The notes: generated from the sequence alone by a model not told the origin. Positions 30,217 to 41,648 are shown, counted from the stretch's first letter. The stretch is DNA of 64,000 nt from Sodiomyces alkalinus F11 (GCF_003711515.1 NW_021167080.1:2584252-2648251), one strand, 5' to 3'. Translations and numbers: made by a program.

Positions 30217-32506
30217 TTAACATGTCCATACTCCTACAATGCCGTCCTGCCGGCCCTCTACCATATACCCGTCCCGTACCCTCACCTTCTCTACAATGGC
30301 CGCCAGCTTGCCTTCCTCTGCGTTCACGATTCCGGCGCCGCAGTCCCACTGCCGTCCCTCTACCTTATCGTACACCTTGACCACGTCCTCTCCCGCCGCA
30401 CACACAATACGCCGCGTGTCGAACATCATGCTCGTGACGCCATGGTCGTAGGCGTAGGCGTCCGAGATGGACCCTGTGCGGAGATCCCACATCTGGCGAC
30501 TTTGTTAGCTTCTATTTTCTTCATAGGAGGGGGCAAAAGGAGGAAAAATCAAAACGTACCCTGACGCTCCGGTCCGCGCTGCCCGTAACAAGGTGGACGT
30601 CGTCAAACTGCAAGCAGGTCACCGGCCCAGTGTGTCCAACCAGACTCCTGTGCACTTGACCACTCCGGAGATCCCACAGCCGCACCATGCCATCGGCGGT
30701 ACCGCAGGCGAGCGCCGATTCGAACACCTGGACCGCCCCCACAAAGTCGGCGGTTCTGTCGAGTGCCCGGTTCGTTTGCCTCCATGAGCTCTCGCTGCCC
30801 AAACTAGCCGACGCCTGCGCTGCCGCCCACATCACGTCCAGCGTCTGGACGCAGCGGCCCTTCTCGAGATCCCAGTGCCGGAGGGTCTTGTCGGACGAGC
30901 CCGACACCATGATATCGCCCCGGAAGTGGAGCGCCGTGATCTCGTCCACGTGGGCGCGCAGGGTGATGAGCTCGCAGTCTGCCATGCTTCCCTCGGGAGG
31001 CTCCACAGGCTGGTCGTCTGGGTTCTCGAATGCGATGCCATCGTCGTCTTCATCTCCTCCCCTCCCGAACTGGCCGCCGTGCGGATCGTAGTGTGCCCGA
31101 CTGAGGTCCCAAAGCCGGATGGTCGCGTCTCTTGAACCTGTCGCCAGGATGTTGTCCTCCACCTGCAGCGCTCTGACCGATGCCGCATGCCCCTCGAGAA
31201 GCCCCATGCATCGTCCTGCGTTCAAATCCCACACTCTGACAGTATCATCCATAGCTGCAGTGACCATCATCCCAAAGGGTGCGTCGAAATCCAACGCGGT
31301 GATAGTGTCCCGGTGCGCCCGAATCTCTCTAATAGAGCTACCAGGCTCGAAGTGCTCATGAAGGATGGGCATAGATTTGCGTCGGATCACTCTTGCTTTT
31401 CTCGTCTTCGGAGGGGGGGTCGAGACGGCAGGGATCTTCTCGTAGATAGACTGCGACATGAAGCCGTCATCGTGGCCGATGGCTAAGTCTTCTTCTTCCT
31501 TGGTGGGGGTCTGCGCAGCTAGAGTCTCGGCCTCGTCGACTAGATGCTGCGCCTCCTCCAGTCGACCTTCGACGTCGACGACTGTCGTTCAAGGGCAGAG
31601 GTTAGTTAACATGGTATTGAAGGCTGGCAGGGAAGAGCAATGATGATGCGGTGCAGATAAAACCAATGAGAATTTTTCCTTACTGTCGTGTTCCAACATG
31701 GTCTCGTCCTGTTCAAGTGCCGCCAGTCGATCTAGGATAAGCCTCCTCATGCCGGCCAGGTTGGCGATCTTGTTGTCGATATCCCGTATTTCGCTGCTGG
31801 CCATGTTCTTCCGTATGCTCAGCAGCTCCAGCTCGTGCATCATGTCGGATTTTTCCTTCTTGAGCTTGTGCAGAGAGTGTGGGCCGGGGGGTTCCTGATT
31901 CCCATCGTCGATAAGCTTCCTCCCCCTAGATGTACGGCGTCTGTGTTTCCTCCCATCTTCGGTGAAGTCCGGAAAGCTGGCCTGGAAGCCTTGGAAGAGC
32001 GAATAGGACGACTGGTCCTCCGGGATATTCACCAAGAGCTCGTCGGGGAGACAGGACAGGGCGCGATGCTGGATCTCGTTGGCGGACAGCTTCGACCGGA
32101 CCATGTCGGTGGGAGTTGTTTTGGCCATGGATAGCACGTTTCGGCGGACGGATGGTCGTTTGAACTGCTTGTGCACCTCTATCATAGCGGCATTGTATTG
32201 TGATGGATGCTTGGCTTGCTCGGAAAGCGGGCCCATCAAATGACTGGCCGTTGTGGTAACTTTCCGACCGAAAGCCTCTATGTTCCGGGTCTAATGCGGC
32301 CACATAGACGGTTAGCATCTGACAGACCGGTATCATTCGTGACGGTATGCAGTTAGTAGCGCAGAGAATGGATGCACGAAAGTAATATATAGTCCCCGGT
32401 GCAGAATGAATGAAGGGAGGACGGAATAACTCACAGATACGATAGACTGTTCGTCGTCCAGGGATGGATCGTCGTAAAAGTCATACTGCTGGTCTGAGTC
32501 GGCCAT
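30217..32506 (-). CDS. MDV1: Mitochondrial division protein 1 (WD40 fission adaptor)
   Basis: Four exons on the minus strand, 32506-32435, 32290-31684, 31581-30560 and 30492-30217, give 658 residues, the normal length. Introns are 144, 102 and 67 bp; the first has a GCTAACC branch site, and the joins are in phase. The N-terminal part has [20 protein letters not shown], the family's Fis1-binding-type region. A coiled coil at about residues 160-270 ([19 protein letters not shown]) follows. Seven WD40-like blades fill the C-terminal half, with [30 protein letters not shown] and MWDLRTGS endings. Mdv1 links Fis1 on the mitochondrial outer membrane to the dynamin Dnm1 in mitochondrial fission. An acidic insert ([18 protein letters not shown]) lies between two blades. 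Identification is firm. Confidence 0.94.
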
Positions 32507-33704
32507 GCGTAATGTGATATACGAGCACTCTACTACCTTGACCGAGCGGTTTCAGGTAGATTGGTGCTCGATATGGGCGAGGGGCGAGGGTCGCGTTGCG
32601 CTATATTATGTGCAAAGAATTCAAACACTTTGCTCTCTTGTGTTGATGTCTGGATTTTGCCTCGCCCTGACGACAGACAAGATCCACCAGCAAATGCAAT
32701 GCACGCGTGCCTTGGTCCCCGGTCCGTGGATCGGTAAAACCGCCCCGCTTTGGAGCTCGGGCCACCTAGACGCAACTGACCCCGCTTCAAGGCGGTCCTG
32801 CTCCCATGTCTCGCTCTCCAGCTGCAAGCGGATGCAAGTCCTTCGAGTCGTGACGGGGCATTGACTTGGCACAACAAGTACAGTTGTCGTGCACAAGAAT
32901 CGAATCATTTTAGGCAATATATAGTACGTAATGCTTCGATCCTTTTGCCTACTCATATGTACCTACATTATGCCCGTATATACTTCGAACGTTGGCTTGA
33001 GCAGGATACAGAAAGCTACATGCCCACGCCGTAACCGTCACGAAACAGGAGACTTGTAAAGGGGTAAAAAAAGCCAGCCAGAGAAGCGATATATGACAAA
33101 AAGAAGAAAGAAAGAAAGAATAAATAACAAAAAATGAAGAAGAAAGTAGAAAATACACTAGAAAGAGAAGAAGAGCAAGGATTAAGATGCGTAAGCACTT
33201 TTCCGTCCATGCCGTCTCCAATCCGGTACACTCAAGATCAACGCCTTGAACTCCGTATGGTCTGAACATTTGTCTTCACCCTGTCCTCGGCCCTTCATAC
33301 GAAGTCCTTTTCGCGCCGATATTTGCTGGGGTCGTCCGACTGAACCTTTTCACAGCGCGGATGACAGGCCAAAGCCCGACAGGACGCTTGATGACACCCG
33401 GCACCAGATGTCACGATTTGTCCCGTACCGTCTTGATCATCCGGTCAATGTCTTGGCCCCCGTTTGCAGCTGGTGCCATACCCTCCATCGGAACGCAATC
33501 GGAGTCATCACCATTTTAAAAGCTTAAAACATCGGACTGCAAGGGTCCACGACAGAATATTACGAGCTTCCAACACGCCCCCAACGTCTTTGCAAAGTGT
33601 TCTCGTCTTACCTCCCCGCCCTAACCGGGCTAATTGTCCTTTTTTCTTTCTTTCTGCCGTTCATTGGAAGTTTCGGTTCAGAGCTATCCTTCTCACCAGC
33701 ATCC
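32507..33704. promoter_or_regulatory. divergent promoter region of MDV1 and ARO7
   Basis: No gene is seen. An A/G-rich tract lies at about 33060-33180. GTAC words occur at about 32920-33000. Short frames on either strand are not supported. Confidence 0.5.
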
Positions 33705-34613
33705 ATGATGGACTCCCTGGTCGACCTCAACGACGTCTCCAAGGCGTTGGATCTCTCTCGGATCCGTTACCAGCTGATGTGAGTCGGTTCAGAAAACGTT
33801 AGAAAACGTTACTCCAGAGGCTGGAGGGCTGACACTAATGGTTTATCACTGAGACCCAGCCGCCTCGAGGACACCATCACCTTCCACCTGATCGAGCGGG
33901 CGCAGTTCGCGCTGAACAAGAACATCTACATTCCCGGGGCCCTCGCCATCCCCGCCAGCAACCTGAGCTTGCTGAATTGGTACCTCCGCGAGCAGGAGAA
34001 ACTGCAGTCGCTGATCCGCCGCTACGAGTCGCCCGACGAATACCCCTTCTTCCCCGACGCCGTTCAGAAGCCCATCCTACGCCCGCTGAACTACCCGCCC
34101 ATCCTACACCCCAACGACGTGGTAGTCAACGACAAGATCCGCCGCTTCTACGTCGATATTTTCCTGCCCGCCGTGTGCCCGGACTTCGGCGGCCGGGGCG
34201 ACAGGGGGGAGAGCCAGGAAAATTACGGATCGTCGGCCACCTGCGATATCGCCTGCCTGCAGGCGCTGTCGCGGCGCATCCACTTCGGCAAGTTCGTTGC
34301 CGAGTCCAAGTTCCGCTCCGACCGGCCGCGCTTCGAGCGCCTCATCCGCGCCGCCGACCGCGAGGGCCTGGCCGAGGCTATCACCAACTCGGCCGTGGAA
34401 GAGAAGGTTCTGGCGCGGCTGCGGCTGAAGGTTATGACTTACGGGACCGACCCGTCTCTTGGAGCGGACGGTACCCCGGAGGGTCAGCCCAAGATTGATG
34501 CGGATGCCGTGGTTGCCATGTACAAGGATTTTGTGATACCCTTGACGAAGGAGGTGGAGGTGGAGTACCTCATGCAAAGACTCGAACCGGCCAATCCCTC
34601 AAGTGATCAGTAG
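33705..34613 (+). CDS. ARO7: Chorismate mutase
   Basis: Two exons, 33705-33778 and 33860-34613, give 275 residues. Two adjacent ATGs (33705 and 33708) could both start the protein. The 81-bp intron begins GTGAGT and splits codon I in RYQLI-RLEDTI. Active-site signatures of the all-helical AroQ fungal enzyme are all present: the N-terminal Arg in LSRIRYQL, the [15 protein letters not shown] block, [16 protein letters not shown] and the C-terminal [17 protein letters not shown]. The enzyme converts chorismate to prephenate, the first step toward phenylalanine and tyrosine, in the cytosol; the yeast enzyme is activated by Trp and inhibited by Tyr. [16 protein letters not shown] loop is conserved. 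It is convergent with BCP1, with about 200 bp between stops. Confidence 0.96.
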
Positions 34614-34684
34614 AGATTTGAAATTTCCCAGCGAGATGTGAAGAAGGTAAAGAACAAAGACGAAAATGATGAAGAATAAATGAA

Positions 34685-34746
34685 TGAAAGAAGAAGAATA
34701 AGAAGAAGAGGAAGAAGAAGAGGAAGAGGAAGAAGAGAGAAAAAAC
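34685..34746. repeat. GAA-rich purine tract between ARO7 and BCP1
   Basis: About 60 bp of near-pure A/G, mostly GAA and GAG triplets, sits in the 204-bp convergent 3' interval. It may serve both 3' ends. Confidence 0.75.
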
Positions 34747-34817
34747 ATGCATACGTGAGAGTATTCGATTGCCGCCTTTTTGATTCTCCTTTCTTTTTGT
34801 TTTGGTTTCCGGTCTAT

Positions 34818-35775
34818 TCATTGCGGCTTAAGGTACTGTTCTACGGCTTCGACGGCCCCCTTCCACTTGGCCGCCTCAATGAGGATCAGGTATCCCTGCG
34901 ACTTGATACCCATCTCTTGGAAAGCGCGCTTGCTTTCGGCGGACCCATTGTTCTCGTTCGAATACGTGTAAGCGCCGTGAGCGACAGCGTGCTTGGCCAA
35001 CACCTCGTCTTCGGGGTGAAAATGCCACACAGCGGCCGCGTCAGGCTTCTGCTTCTTCCCTCTCCTCTCTTCCGTCCGCAACTCCGCCTCGGGCTCAACT
35101 TCGCGGTATATCTTCGACAGAACCAGGTAGTGGCTGAACTCGTAAGGCTCCTTGTCCTCAACGGCAGCCTCGATTTCGTCGATGAGCATCCGGAACATGG
35201 GCGGTGAAATCTCGGTGGGCATGTTGATCAGGCGCTCGGAGAGAACAAGGCCAACCTGCGCACTTCCATTGGATCCATCGAGTAGCGGAGGAATGACGGG
35301 CGCCAATGCGTCATTGGTACCGGCTTTTCCGGCGAGGTATCGGCTTAGGGTGGCAATGGCCGGTTTTTGGCTGTGCTCCCGCAAGTTGAGAGCGGTGAGG
35401 AAAGCGTAGGCGTCGGTCTCCTTTCCGTCAACTTTGACGGTAGAGCCAATGGTGTTTTGGGAGAGGATGAGGTCGGCCAGGCTCGAGATGTCAAAGTGGG
35501 TTGCGTCGACGTCGAAGAGCTGGCGGAGGAGCGACTTGACGCCGTGGAAGTCGATTTCGGCGTCAAAGTTGAACCACTCAAAATCAACATTGACCATGTC
35601 GAACTTTAAAGGCGCACGGCGCGTGCGATGTCAGTGGTTGTGCTCGTGACAAAAAGGCAATGTGGCCTAGACCAGGACGAGGGGGCCTTACGTCTTCGTC
35701 ATCGGAGCTGTCCTCGTCCATCCTGTCGCCCCCATAATGGGCGGCTGCCTCCTCTCTTTCTCTCTTCTTGCCCAT
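34818..35775 (-). CDS. BCP1: BCP1/BCCIP-family nuclear export and ribosome-biogenesis protein
   Basis: Two exons on the minus strand, 35775-35692 and 35603-34818, give 289 residues. The first true ATG gives [11 protein letters not shown]; the longer frame begins at a GTG. The 88-bp intron (GTAAGG, branch CACTGAC, acceptor TTTAAAG) joins DSSDDED to [12 protein letters not shown], the family's highly conserved acidic-then-aromatic motif. The rest has [27 protein letters not shown] and a C-terminal [14 protein letters not shown] block. In yeast, Bcp1 is needed for nuclear export of Mss4 and is a chaperone for ribosomal protein Rpl23. Identification is firm; the role in this species is inferred. 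Confidence 0.94.
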
Positions 35776-36786
35776 TTTCACAGTGGCCTGGATATGATGT
35801 GCCCAATAGTCGAATAGATACCAGGAGAAGCTCTGGTAGGTAGTACAGATGGCGTTCCGTTGGATTCGAACTTCGGGCTTCAGTTTTTCTCTCCCATGCC
35901 CTGACCTCGCGTACTTTTTTTGTCCGAATGGTTGCTACGGAGAACCTGGCTGGTGGAATTTTCAGTGGGTCAGAATACCCCGCACTAATCCTCTTTAAGA
36001 CACCTCCTTGTGTCATAATGGCCTCCACCAGGCCTCCACCATTACACTTAGTATTACTAATCATCCCTCTGGCTCCAAACGGTAGACGCCCTCAACATCG
36101 TCCGTCTTGTTATCACACACAGTAAACCCTCCAGCCATGAATCGTGCAGACGACGAATCTCGCCACATCTGGAAGAATCGCCGAGCCTTGCGCCGGGGGG
36201 GGGGAACAGAATGAAACTTTATCTCATTAGTAGCGGGGATGAGTTTCAATATGTATCACCTTTTTCTTCTCCCGGGAACTTGGAGAATATGATCCTACTG
36301 ATCTGAACCAGTGAGATGGGGTGGCCCCGTTCTGATGTCAAGGCTTATTTACTGGTGACCAGGTGAGCGCAGCATTTCAAGCAGGGTCTAGATTCTTCCG
36401 TCTCCCATCAAAACCATTCCATTGGAACTTGACACTCTCACGGATCAAAGAAGAAGAACGCAAGTGAAACATCAAGCTCACTGACCACGCCACAGCACAA
36501 AGCAGAACCCCTTCGAATTCCTTAGCAGGCATAGGCTCGCCCTGGATTGTCCGTCGAGACTACCAGACAAATCAGACGAATGAACAAGAAGATTGTGCCA
36601 TTGATAAAGACCTAGTCGTCTAGGGACTTCATCTTGCATCCATTTGTTTCATGCCTTTACCGCTAGCCATGTCGCTTACAAAATAGAGGCTCGCCCCCCG
36701 TCCAGACCCATCAGCAGTCCACCAAGCAAGTCACCGGGCAATGCAAATGCAACCCATCTATGCAAAAGAAAAACAAGAAAAAAAAC
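35776..36786. other. intergenic region upstream of BCP1 and of the small Cys/His gene
   Basis: No gene is supported. A run of 10 G is seen at about 36196-36205. Otherwise nothing notable. Confidence 0.4.
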
Positions 36787-37203
36787 ATGTGCAGCACCAC
36801 CATCGCGGAGATTGAGATGGCCTGCGGGCATTCCATTCGGCCCATCACCAGTGTTGGTGACCAACAACCGAGACACGACGGTCGAGAACAACCTCGGGCC
36901 ACCAAAATCGTCGTGAACGACACTTGTGCCAACTGTGACCGGGAGGTTCATCTTCATAAGAGCAGGCTGCTATACGACGCCCAGCATGCCGAACTTCTGA
37001 GGTGCTACGTCGAGGCAAAGAGAACTAGCAACGATGAGGAGATGGCTCGTCTGGAGCAGGGCATGCAGACACTCTATCGGGAAACCCGGAAAAAGATCGG
37101 TGCCATCAGCAAGATTCCGTCGGGCACTGGCGTTTTCTGGCCTTCTATGGACCAGGGCGAGGTGTTCCCAGAAGACACGGCTCACTGCAATATGCGCATA
37201 TAG
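36787..37203 (+). CDS. small hypothetical Cys/His protein
   Basis: A single open frame encodes 138 residues from the ATG at 36787; an in-frame ATG nine codons earlier (36760) adds only a Lys/Asn-rich tail. The sequence has MACGHSIRPI near the N-terminus and DTCANCDREVHLHKS about 35 residues later, a CxH...CxxC pattern that could bind one zinc ion. The remaining C-terminal part is predicted helical (LLRCYVEAKRTSNDEEMARL). It resembles small fungal proteins with a CGH and CxxC pair that I cannot name. It is not a shadow of another gene on the minus strand, since the antisense frames here are weaker. Expression is unproven. Confidence 0.5.
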   Translation: MCSTTIAEIEMACGHSIRPITSVGDQQPRHDGREQPRATKIVVNDTCANCDREVHLHKSRLLYDAQHAELLRCYVEAKRTSNDEEMARLEQGMQTLYRETRKKIGAISKIPSGTGVFWPSMDQGEVFPEDTAHCNMRI

Positions 37204-37355
37204 GGACAAACCTTTCGACACCGCTCAGTAGAATAGAATTCGGTACCCAGGTATTTCATGCCGACTTCATAAAGAAGAAGAAGAAAAAACAACCCCCTCT
37301 AATTCCCCCCTGAAGTTCTGTCCCCTCTGTCTAGCACTGGTCGCCCGGATATATC

Positions 37356-39422
37356 TCATCCCCAAGGCCCGCCAAACGGCGCATGGAAGCCTAACCCCAT
37401 ATCATTAGGCCCCATGAACTGCGCAACCTCCCACGCTGAGGGGTACTGTTGCTTCTCCCTCTGTTGGTGTTGTTGTTGTTGTGATGAAGGCGTCTGCCCT
37501 GGCTGCGGACGTGACTGCGTCGTTGGTCTTCCGACTCCCCCGTCCCCAACATAGCCGTTCGACTGCATCTCCCTGCGTGTCTGGTTGAACTCTTTGACCC
37601 GTGCCGTCCCTAGCTTACCTGCCCGTCGCTTATCTGTGGTGCACCTCAGCAAGGGCACCTGTATTATGGCGTCGAAGACATCGCGGACCTTTTGAACGGG
37701 TTGGCTGTGACGTTGAGCGACTTCGTCAAAGGGAAACATCTCCAGGCAAGTGTCAGCAATGTCGACGACGATATGTTTACCACTTGGTTGTGTCTGAAGT
37801 TGGCGGGGGGTTGGCTGTTTAGCAGGCATCGGTGCGACTGTGCTGGAGAACCTTGGTCCACTCGTTGTATGTTGTGGCAGATTGTTTGTCATCTGGCTGG
37901 TCGGGAACGTAGGGGAAGGCCCCATAGTCACAATGGGCATGCTCTGCGCCATTGCTGAGTTTCCGTCAGAGGAGTACTGCTGGTCGGATGTCTGTCCAGA
38001 TGGAGCGGGAGCGAATTGTTGATGAAGAAACGATCCGTAAGCAGTGGGACCCATCCATTGGGCTGCGAAAGGGGTGTTCGTGGGCGACGTCCATGTGGGT
38101 GGAATCAAAGATGGGTAGGCATGTTGTGTATTCCCTGGCTGTGCAAAAGAATGCTTAAGAGCAGGAACAACCCCAGCAGCAAGGCCTGCTGCCTTTCTCC
38201 GTAGTCTAGCCTCTACGCATTTGCGGCAGGGGGGCTTGACAGAGAGGTGCGAACTGACATTGCACTGTCCTCTGGTATCTCCGTGCTGTCGATGACCAAA
38301 GGCAAAAGATGGATTGGTCCCTGGCTGTTGAACCCCTAGCCCTTGTCCATTGTGGTTAACTGGACTCCCAGACCGAGCCGGCTCACTTGACGTAAAGAGA
38401 GAGGGGCCAACGGGAAGGTCTGTACCCATCACTTCAAGGCCTTGTGGCGGGATCTTGGACTGAAAGGCCGTACCAGTAGAAGCGATGCCGTCTAATTGCC
38501 TTCCCAAAGCTTGGTCCTGGTGGCAGCTCATACTCATCGAGCCAGAAAAGTCGAGCGGTACCACCGCCTGGAGGATTTGAGCACCCTGACATTTCTTAGT
38601 GCCCTGCGGACTGTGTATCTCTTGCGTAATACCACAGCCCGTAATAGCCAGCTGTTGCTTCGCACTAACAGTCTCAGTGTTGACCCTTGTCACCACTGCT
38701 GACTGAGCCATTAGCTGGATAGAAGGGGTCTTTGGACCGAGATGCCTCTTGACCGTATCCGCGTTACCAAGATGCCCGGTCACTGGCTGCGAAGGCTCAA
38801 GTTTCAGAACAGATGGGGAGATGTGCTCGGGCAGTTGCTTCGGCGACAAGGCAGGGGAGCTGCGAGGCCTAGTGGCGGGCGCTGTCCAAAACGTGCCGGG
38901 GGAGATTCTTTTGCCGAGGAACGGTAGCGAGCATCCCTTGGGATAGTCGCTGACAGGACTTGTGGTAGATGAAGGGGTGGGCGTCCCAATACTCATCCGA
39001 GATTCGGGATGTTGGCATTGAACTTTCTGTGGCTGGGTGTAGTTTTCTTGAATGACGTGCCTTTGCATGTGGCTGTGACCATGAGGTTGAGGAGAAGACG
39101 CATTAGTCTCGGACTGCTGTCCTCCCCTGTTCGTGGTCCCAGTTCCAGGACGTGAATGTGATAAAGTTGACCTCTCGTCTGCAACGAGAGTACGAGGGAA
39201 CACCTCGGTTGGCTTGACTGGAGTACGGTCCACCTTCCTCTTCTTCACTGGATTTTCGAATAGAAACTGAACATCGTCATCTTCCCTCTTGACTGGTACC
39301 GCGCTGCTTGTCGTGCTTGGAAGGGCAGCAGAGGGCAAGAGCAGCTGTGGGTTGAAGGTAAGGGGTGGGCTGGCGGGAGTTTGACTGGGACAGCCAGATG
39401 GGTATAGAGATCTTGCGATCAT
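37356..39422 (-). CDS. uncharacterised low-complexity protein with conserved C-terminal segment
   Basis: One open frame on the minus strand encodes 688 residues from an ATG at 39422. Most of it is Ser/Thr/Pro/Gln-rich and probably disordered. An early basic motif (ENPVKKRKVDRTPVK) looks like a nuclear localisation signal. A CRKCVEARLRRKA motif occurs near residue 415. The best-conserved-looking part is at about 565-630: DIADTCLEMFPFDEVAQRHS, then VRDVFDAIIQVPLLRC and KRRAGKLGTARVKEFN, which reads like a small helical DNA- or protein-binding module. A Gln-rich tail follows. These features suggest a nuclear regulatory protein, but no family name is certain. Introns cannot be excluded within the disordered part. 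Confidence 0.65.
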   Translation of the reverse strand: MIARSLYPSGCPSQTPASPPLTFNPQLLLPSAALPSTTSSAVPVKREDDDVQFLFENPVKKRKVDRTPVKPTEVFPRTLVADERSTLSHSRPGTGTTNRGGQQSETNASSPQPHGHSHMQRHVIQENYTQPQKVQCQHPESRMSIGTPTPSSTTSPVSDYPKGCSLPFLGKRISPGTFWTAPATRPRSSPALSPKQLPEHISPSVLKLEPSQPVTGHLGNADTVKRHLGPKTPSIQLMAQSAVVTRVNTETVSAKQQLAITGCGITQEIHSPQGTKKCQGAQILQAVVPLDFSGSMSMSCHQDQALGRQLDGIASTGTAFQSKIPPQGLEVMGTDLPVGPSLFTSSEPARSGSPVNHNGQGLGVQQPGTNPSFAFGHRQHGDTRGQCNVSSHLSVKPPCRKCVEARLRRKAAGLAAGVVPALKHSFAQPGNTQHAYPSLIPPTWTSPTNTPFAAQWMGPTAYGSFLHQQFAPAPSGQTSDQQYSSDGNSAMAQSMPIVTMGPSPTFPTSQMTNNLPQHTTSGPRFSSTVAPMPAKQPTPRQLQTQPSGKHIVVDIADTCLEMFPFDEVAQRHSQPVQKVRDVFDAIIQVPLLRCTTDKRRAGKLGTARVKEFNQTRREMQSNGYVGDGGVGRPTTQSRPQPGQTPSSQQQQHQQREKQQYPSAWEVAQFMGPNDMGLGFHAPFGGPWG

Positions 39423-40298
39423 GGTGGCAACTGATTATCTTGGAGTCATCGTTGCGCAGTAAAGGAAATTACAATATCCGCAGGGTCTCATGAGCCAGGG
39501 GCATGCCATCCCATATTTGAGGATGGTTCTATCCGAGCTCTTCCCTGACCATTGCCCATTCCTTTAGTTAAGAGTACAACAAAAGCAACAATCGGTGCAA
39601 GACCAACATTTTATAGAAGCTTACACGGTTAAAAAAGTAACACGGTATCAGTTCTTTCAGAACAATCTTTGCAGGCAGACAAGGCATTTTGCTTAGACAG
39701 TTCAACCTATCTCGTGCACACGACGGAAAAGTAGGTTTATACGATCCTGTATATGGCTCAGAAATTCTAAGAGGGTTCAAGTGCGCTTGTCAAAGCCAAT
39801 TGAGACAAGAACCGTAATGGTTTACTTCCCTGCTATAGTGCCGTCCCTCTGACTATCATGCAACAAAGGGAAGACCTTCAGGTTAGACATGTCCAGGGAG
39901 AGGTGGCCTGCACAACAAATAAGACCTGGGGGATGTACGAAGATCACAGAAAGGAAGATGGTATCAATCAACACCAAAAGAGCAGAGAAAGCCAAGAATC
40001 TTGTGAGGTGGTAACTTGATACTTGCTTTCACATGTAATAATAAAGTCAGACTCCAGGCTTCCAACACCCAGTATGGGAGGAAAGCTCATGGCGTCCGGA
40101 GCAACTCTGCCTCGTTTGACTAATGTCTGATTGTTTCTTATCTCTGATTTCTCGGAGCAACTTCCTGATCATCCCTGCAAGGCCGGGTTGGTCTGTATGA
40201 CAGGGTGGACCGAATATTGTATGGTAGCTCTCGGATATCTAATTGCATCCGACGAAGCACATACCGGCATCTAGTCCGGAGCTTCGTAACCAGAATCT
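39423..40298. other. intergenic region
   Basis: Upstream of the 688-residue gene and past the 3' end of the Cys-rich hypothetical gene. No coding or RNA feature is recognised. Confidence 0.4.
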
Positions 40299-41247
40299 TC
40301 ACTTTTCCACTGAGGGACGGGTTTTTGACGCAGTACTACGCCCTGGCCGTTCTAACAACGGCATGTGCTGAGACCATTCCTTTTGAATACTTCCAGGCCG
40401 ATGAGCTTGGTAGTGGTAGAGCTCAGTTGCACCGGTAAAGCTCCTCCGCTTGAGGTAAGAGGGATGTTGAGCCATCCAGACAGGATCCCCCGGTGACTCT
40501 CCGCGCCCAAAGTTCTTCCAGATTCGGATGGTAAGTGGGAAGATGTGACTGTCCATCATTCGTATTTCACAATCTGTCTGGCACCGTGAGCAGGAGAAGT
40601 TGATGCACTGCCCTGACACGGAATCAAGAGCTCTGGCAAGATTCTCCTCCAGACGCGTGTCACGAACGCCTCTGCCGACAAAGCGTGATCTTGTCAAGCC
40701 TTCCATCATCCATAGATGAATGCAAACTTTGATGTAGCTTTGGCGATCATCAAGACAGTGGAACAGTGCCTGGCGGATAGACCCGTCGGTTCTATCTCGT
40801 GCCCTCGGCGGGCGAGGGAATCCCCACTCCTCGTGAAGGTAGAAGCTTTGATGGATGACTCCGGGTTGGGCTCGATACCGCACAATAACATGGTTCGGAA
40901 AAGGTCTGCACTTGTGGTAGGTCGCCATGATATCTTTAAGATATTCCTGATCCTTGATCTCGAGGCAAGAAAGTCGACTAAGCTTGACTGCAACATGTAC
41001 ATGATTTTGACGCACGGAATACGCTCGCCTCAAGTCTGTATCGTACTCAGTTGGCCAAAAGGTACAACGGCTAATTGGGCTGGAGGGAGTATCGGATCGA
41101 TCCAGGGGGTGCTCCCCGCCGCAGTAAGAGCATCTCCAGAGATTCGGCCGTGTGCTGGTCCTGAAAGCCAGTCAGTCAAAGAGTTCGACGTAGGTTTATG
41201 TGATGTTGGGCTGGATAGTAGATATGGATGTCGTAGAATTACGTACA
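40299..41247 (-). CDS. Cys-rich hypothetical protein, F-box-associated type; 5' end missing
   Basis: The main exon is 41160-40299 (287 codons to the stop). It starts after an acceptor GGCTTTCAG with a TTGACTGAC branch site; an 86-bp intron (41246-41161, donor GTACGT) links it to an upstream frame ending at 41247. That frame is open but has no ATG, so the real start is not found. The exon begins with a zinc-knuckle-like LWRCSYCGGEHPLDRS and later has NFSCSRCQTDCEIRM followed by TIRIWKNFG. This Cys-pair plus Trp pattern is common in fungal hypothetical proteins that carry an N-terminal F-box, but no F-box was located. It may be a truncated or degraded copy. Repeats and A+T-rich DNA lie just upstream. 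Confidence 0.5.
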
Positions 41248-41560
41248 TGGCTAGACGAGAGTATGGGGGGACGGAGAACGCTGGAAGATTGATTGAATGG
41301 GGACCAGCAGCGCCCACGTCGTTCCGCAATCGACCTGAAAAGTTTCGACCTGAAGATCTCGAGACAGAAAATATTCGCGATGATGAGAAAACCCACCCGT
41401 GAGGATCCCACTGCCTTGAGCACCAAAGGTAGAAAGGTCTGGTATTTATAAAGCGTATGCCTGGATGGAAACATCTGCTTCCGTAAGTACGTGGAACTTG
41501 GAAGTGCCTATGGTTCTATGTGGCTTGGCCTAAGCTTCACGGTGTCTGCACGACATACTC

Positions 41561-41648
41561 AGTAGAACGGCCTCGGCTTCTCAGCAGAACGGTCTCGGCT
41601 TCTCAGCAGAACGGTCTCGGCTTCTCATCAGAACGGTCTCGTCTTCTC
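41561..41648. repeat. 22-bp tandem repeat, four copies
   Basis: Four consecutive 22-bp units start AGCAGAACGG (first unit AGTAGAACGG, fourth ATCAGAACGG) and end GGCTTCTC (fourth GTCTTCTC). A broken fifth copy (ATCAG) follows. The unit length is not a multiple of three, so it is not a coding repeat. Confidence 0.93.

Noticed and set aside
33597..33704. hydrophobic N-terminal extension of chorismate mutase
   Set aside because: It would need a GTG start; the first ATG (33705) matches the family N-terminus and the enzyme is cytosolic.
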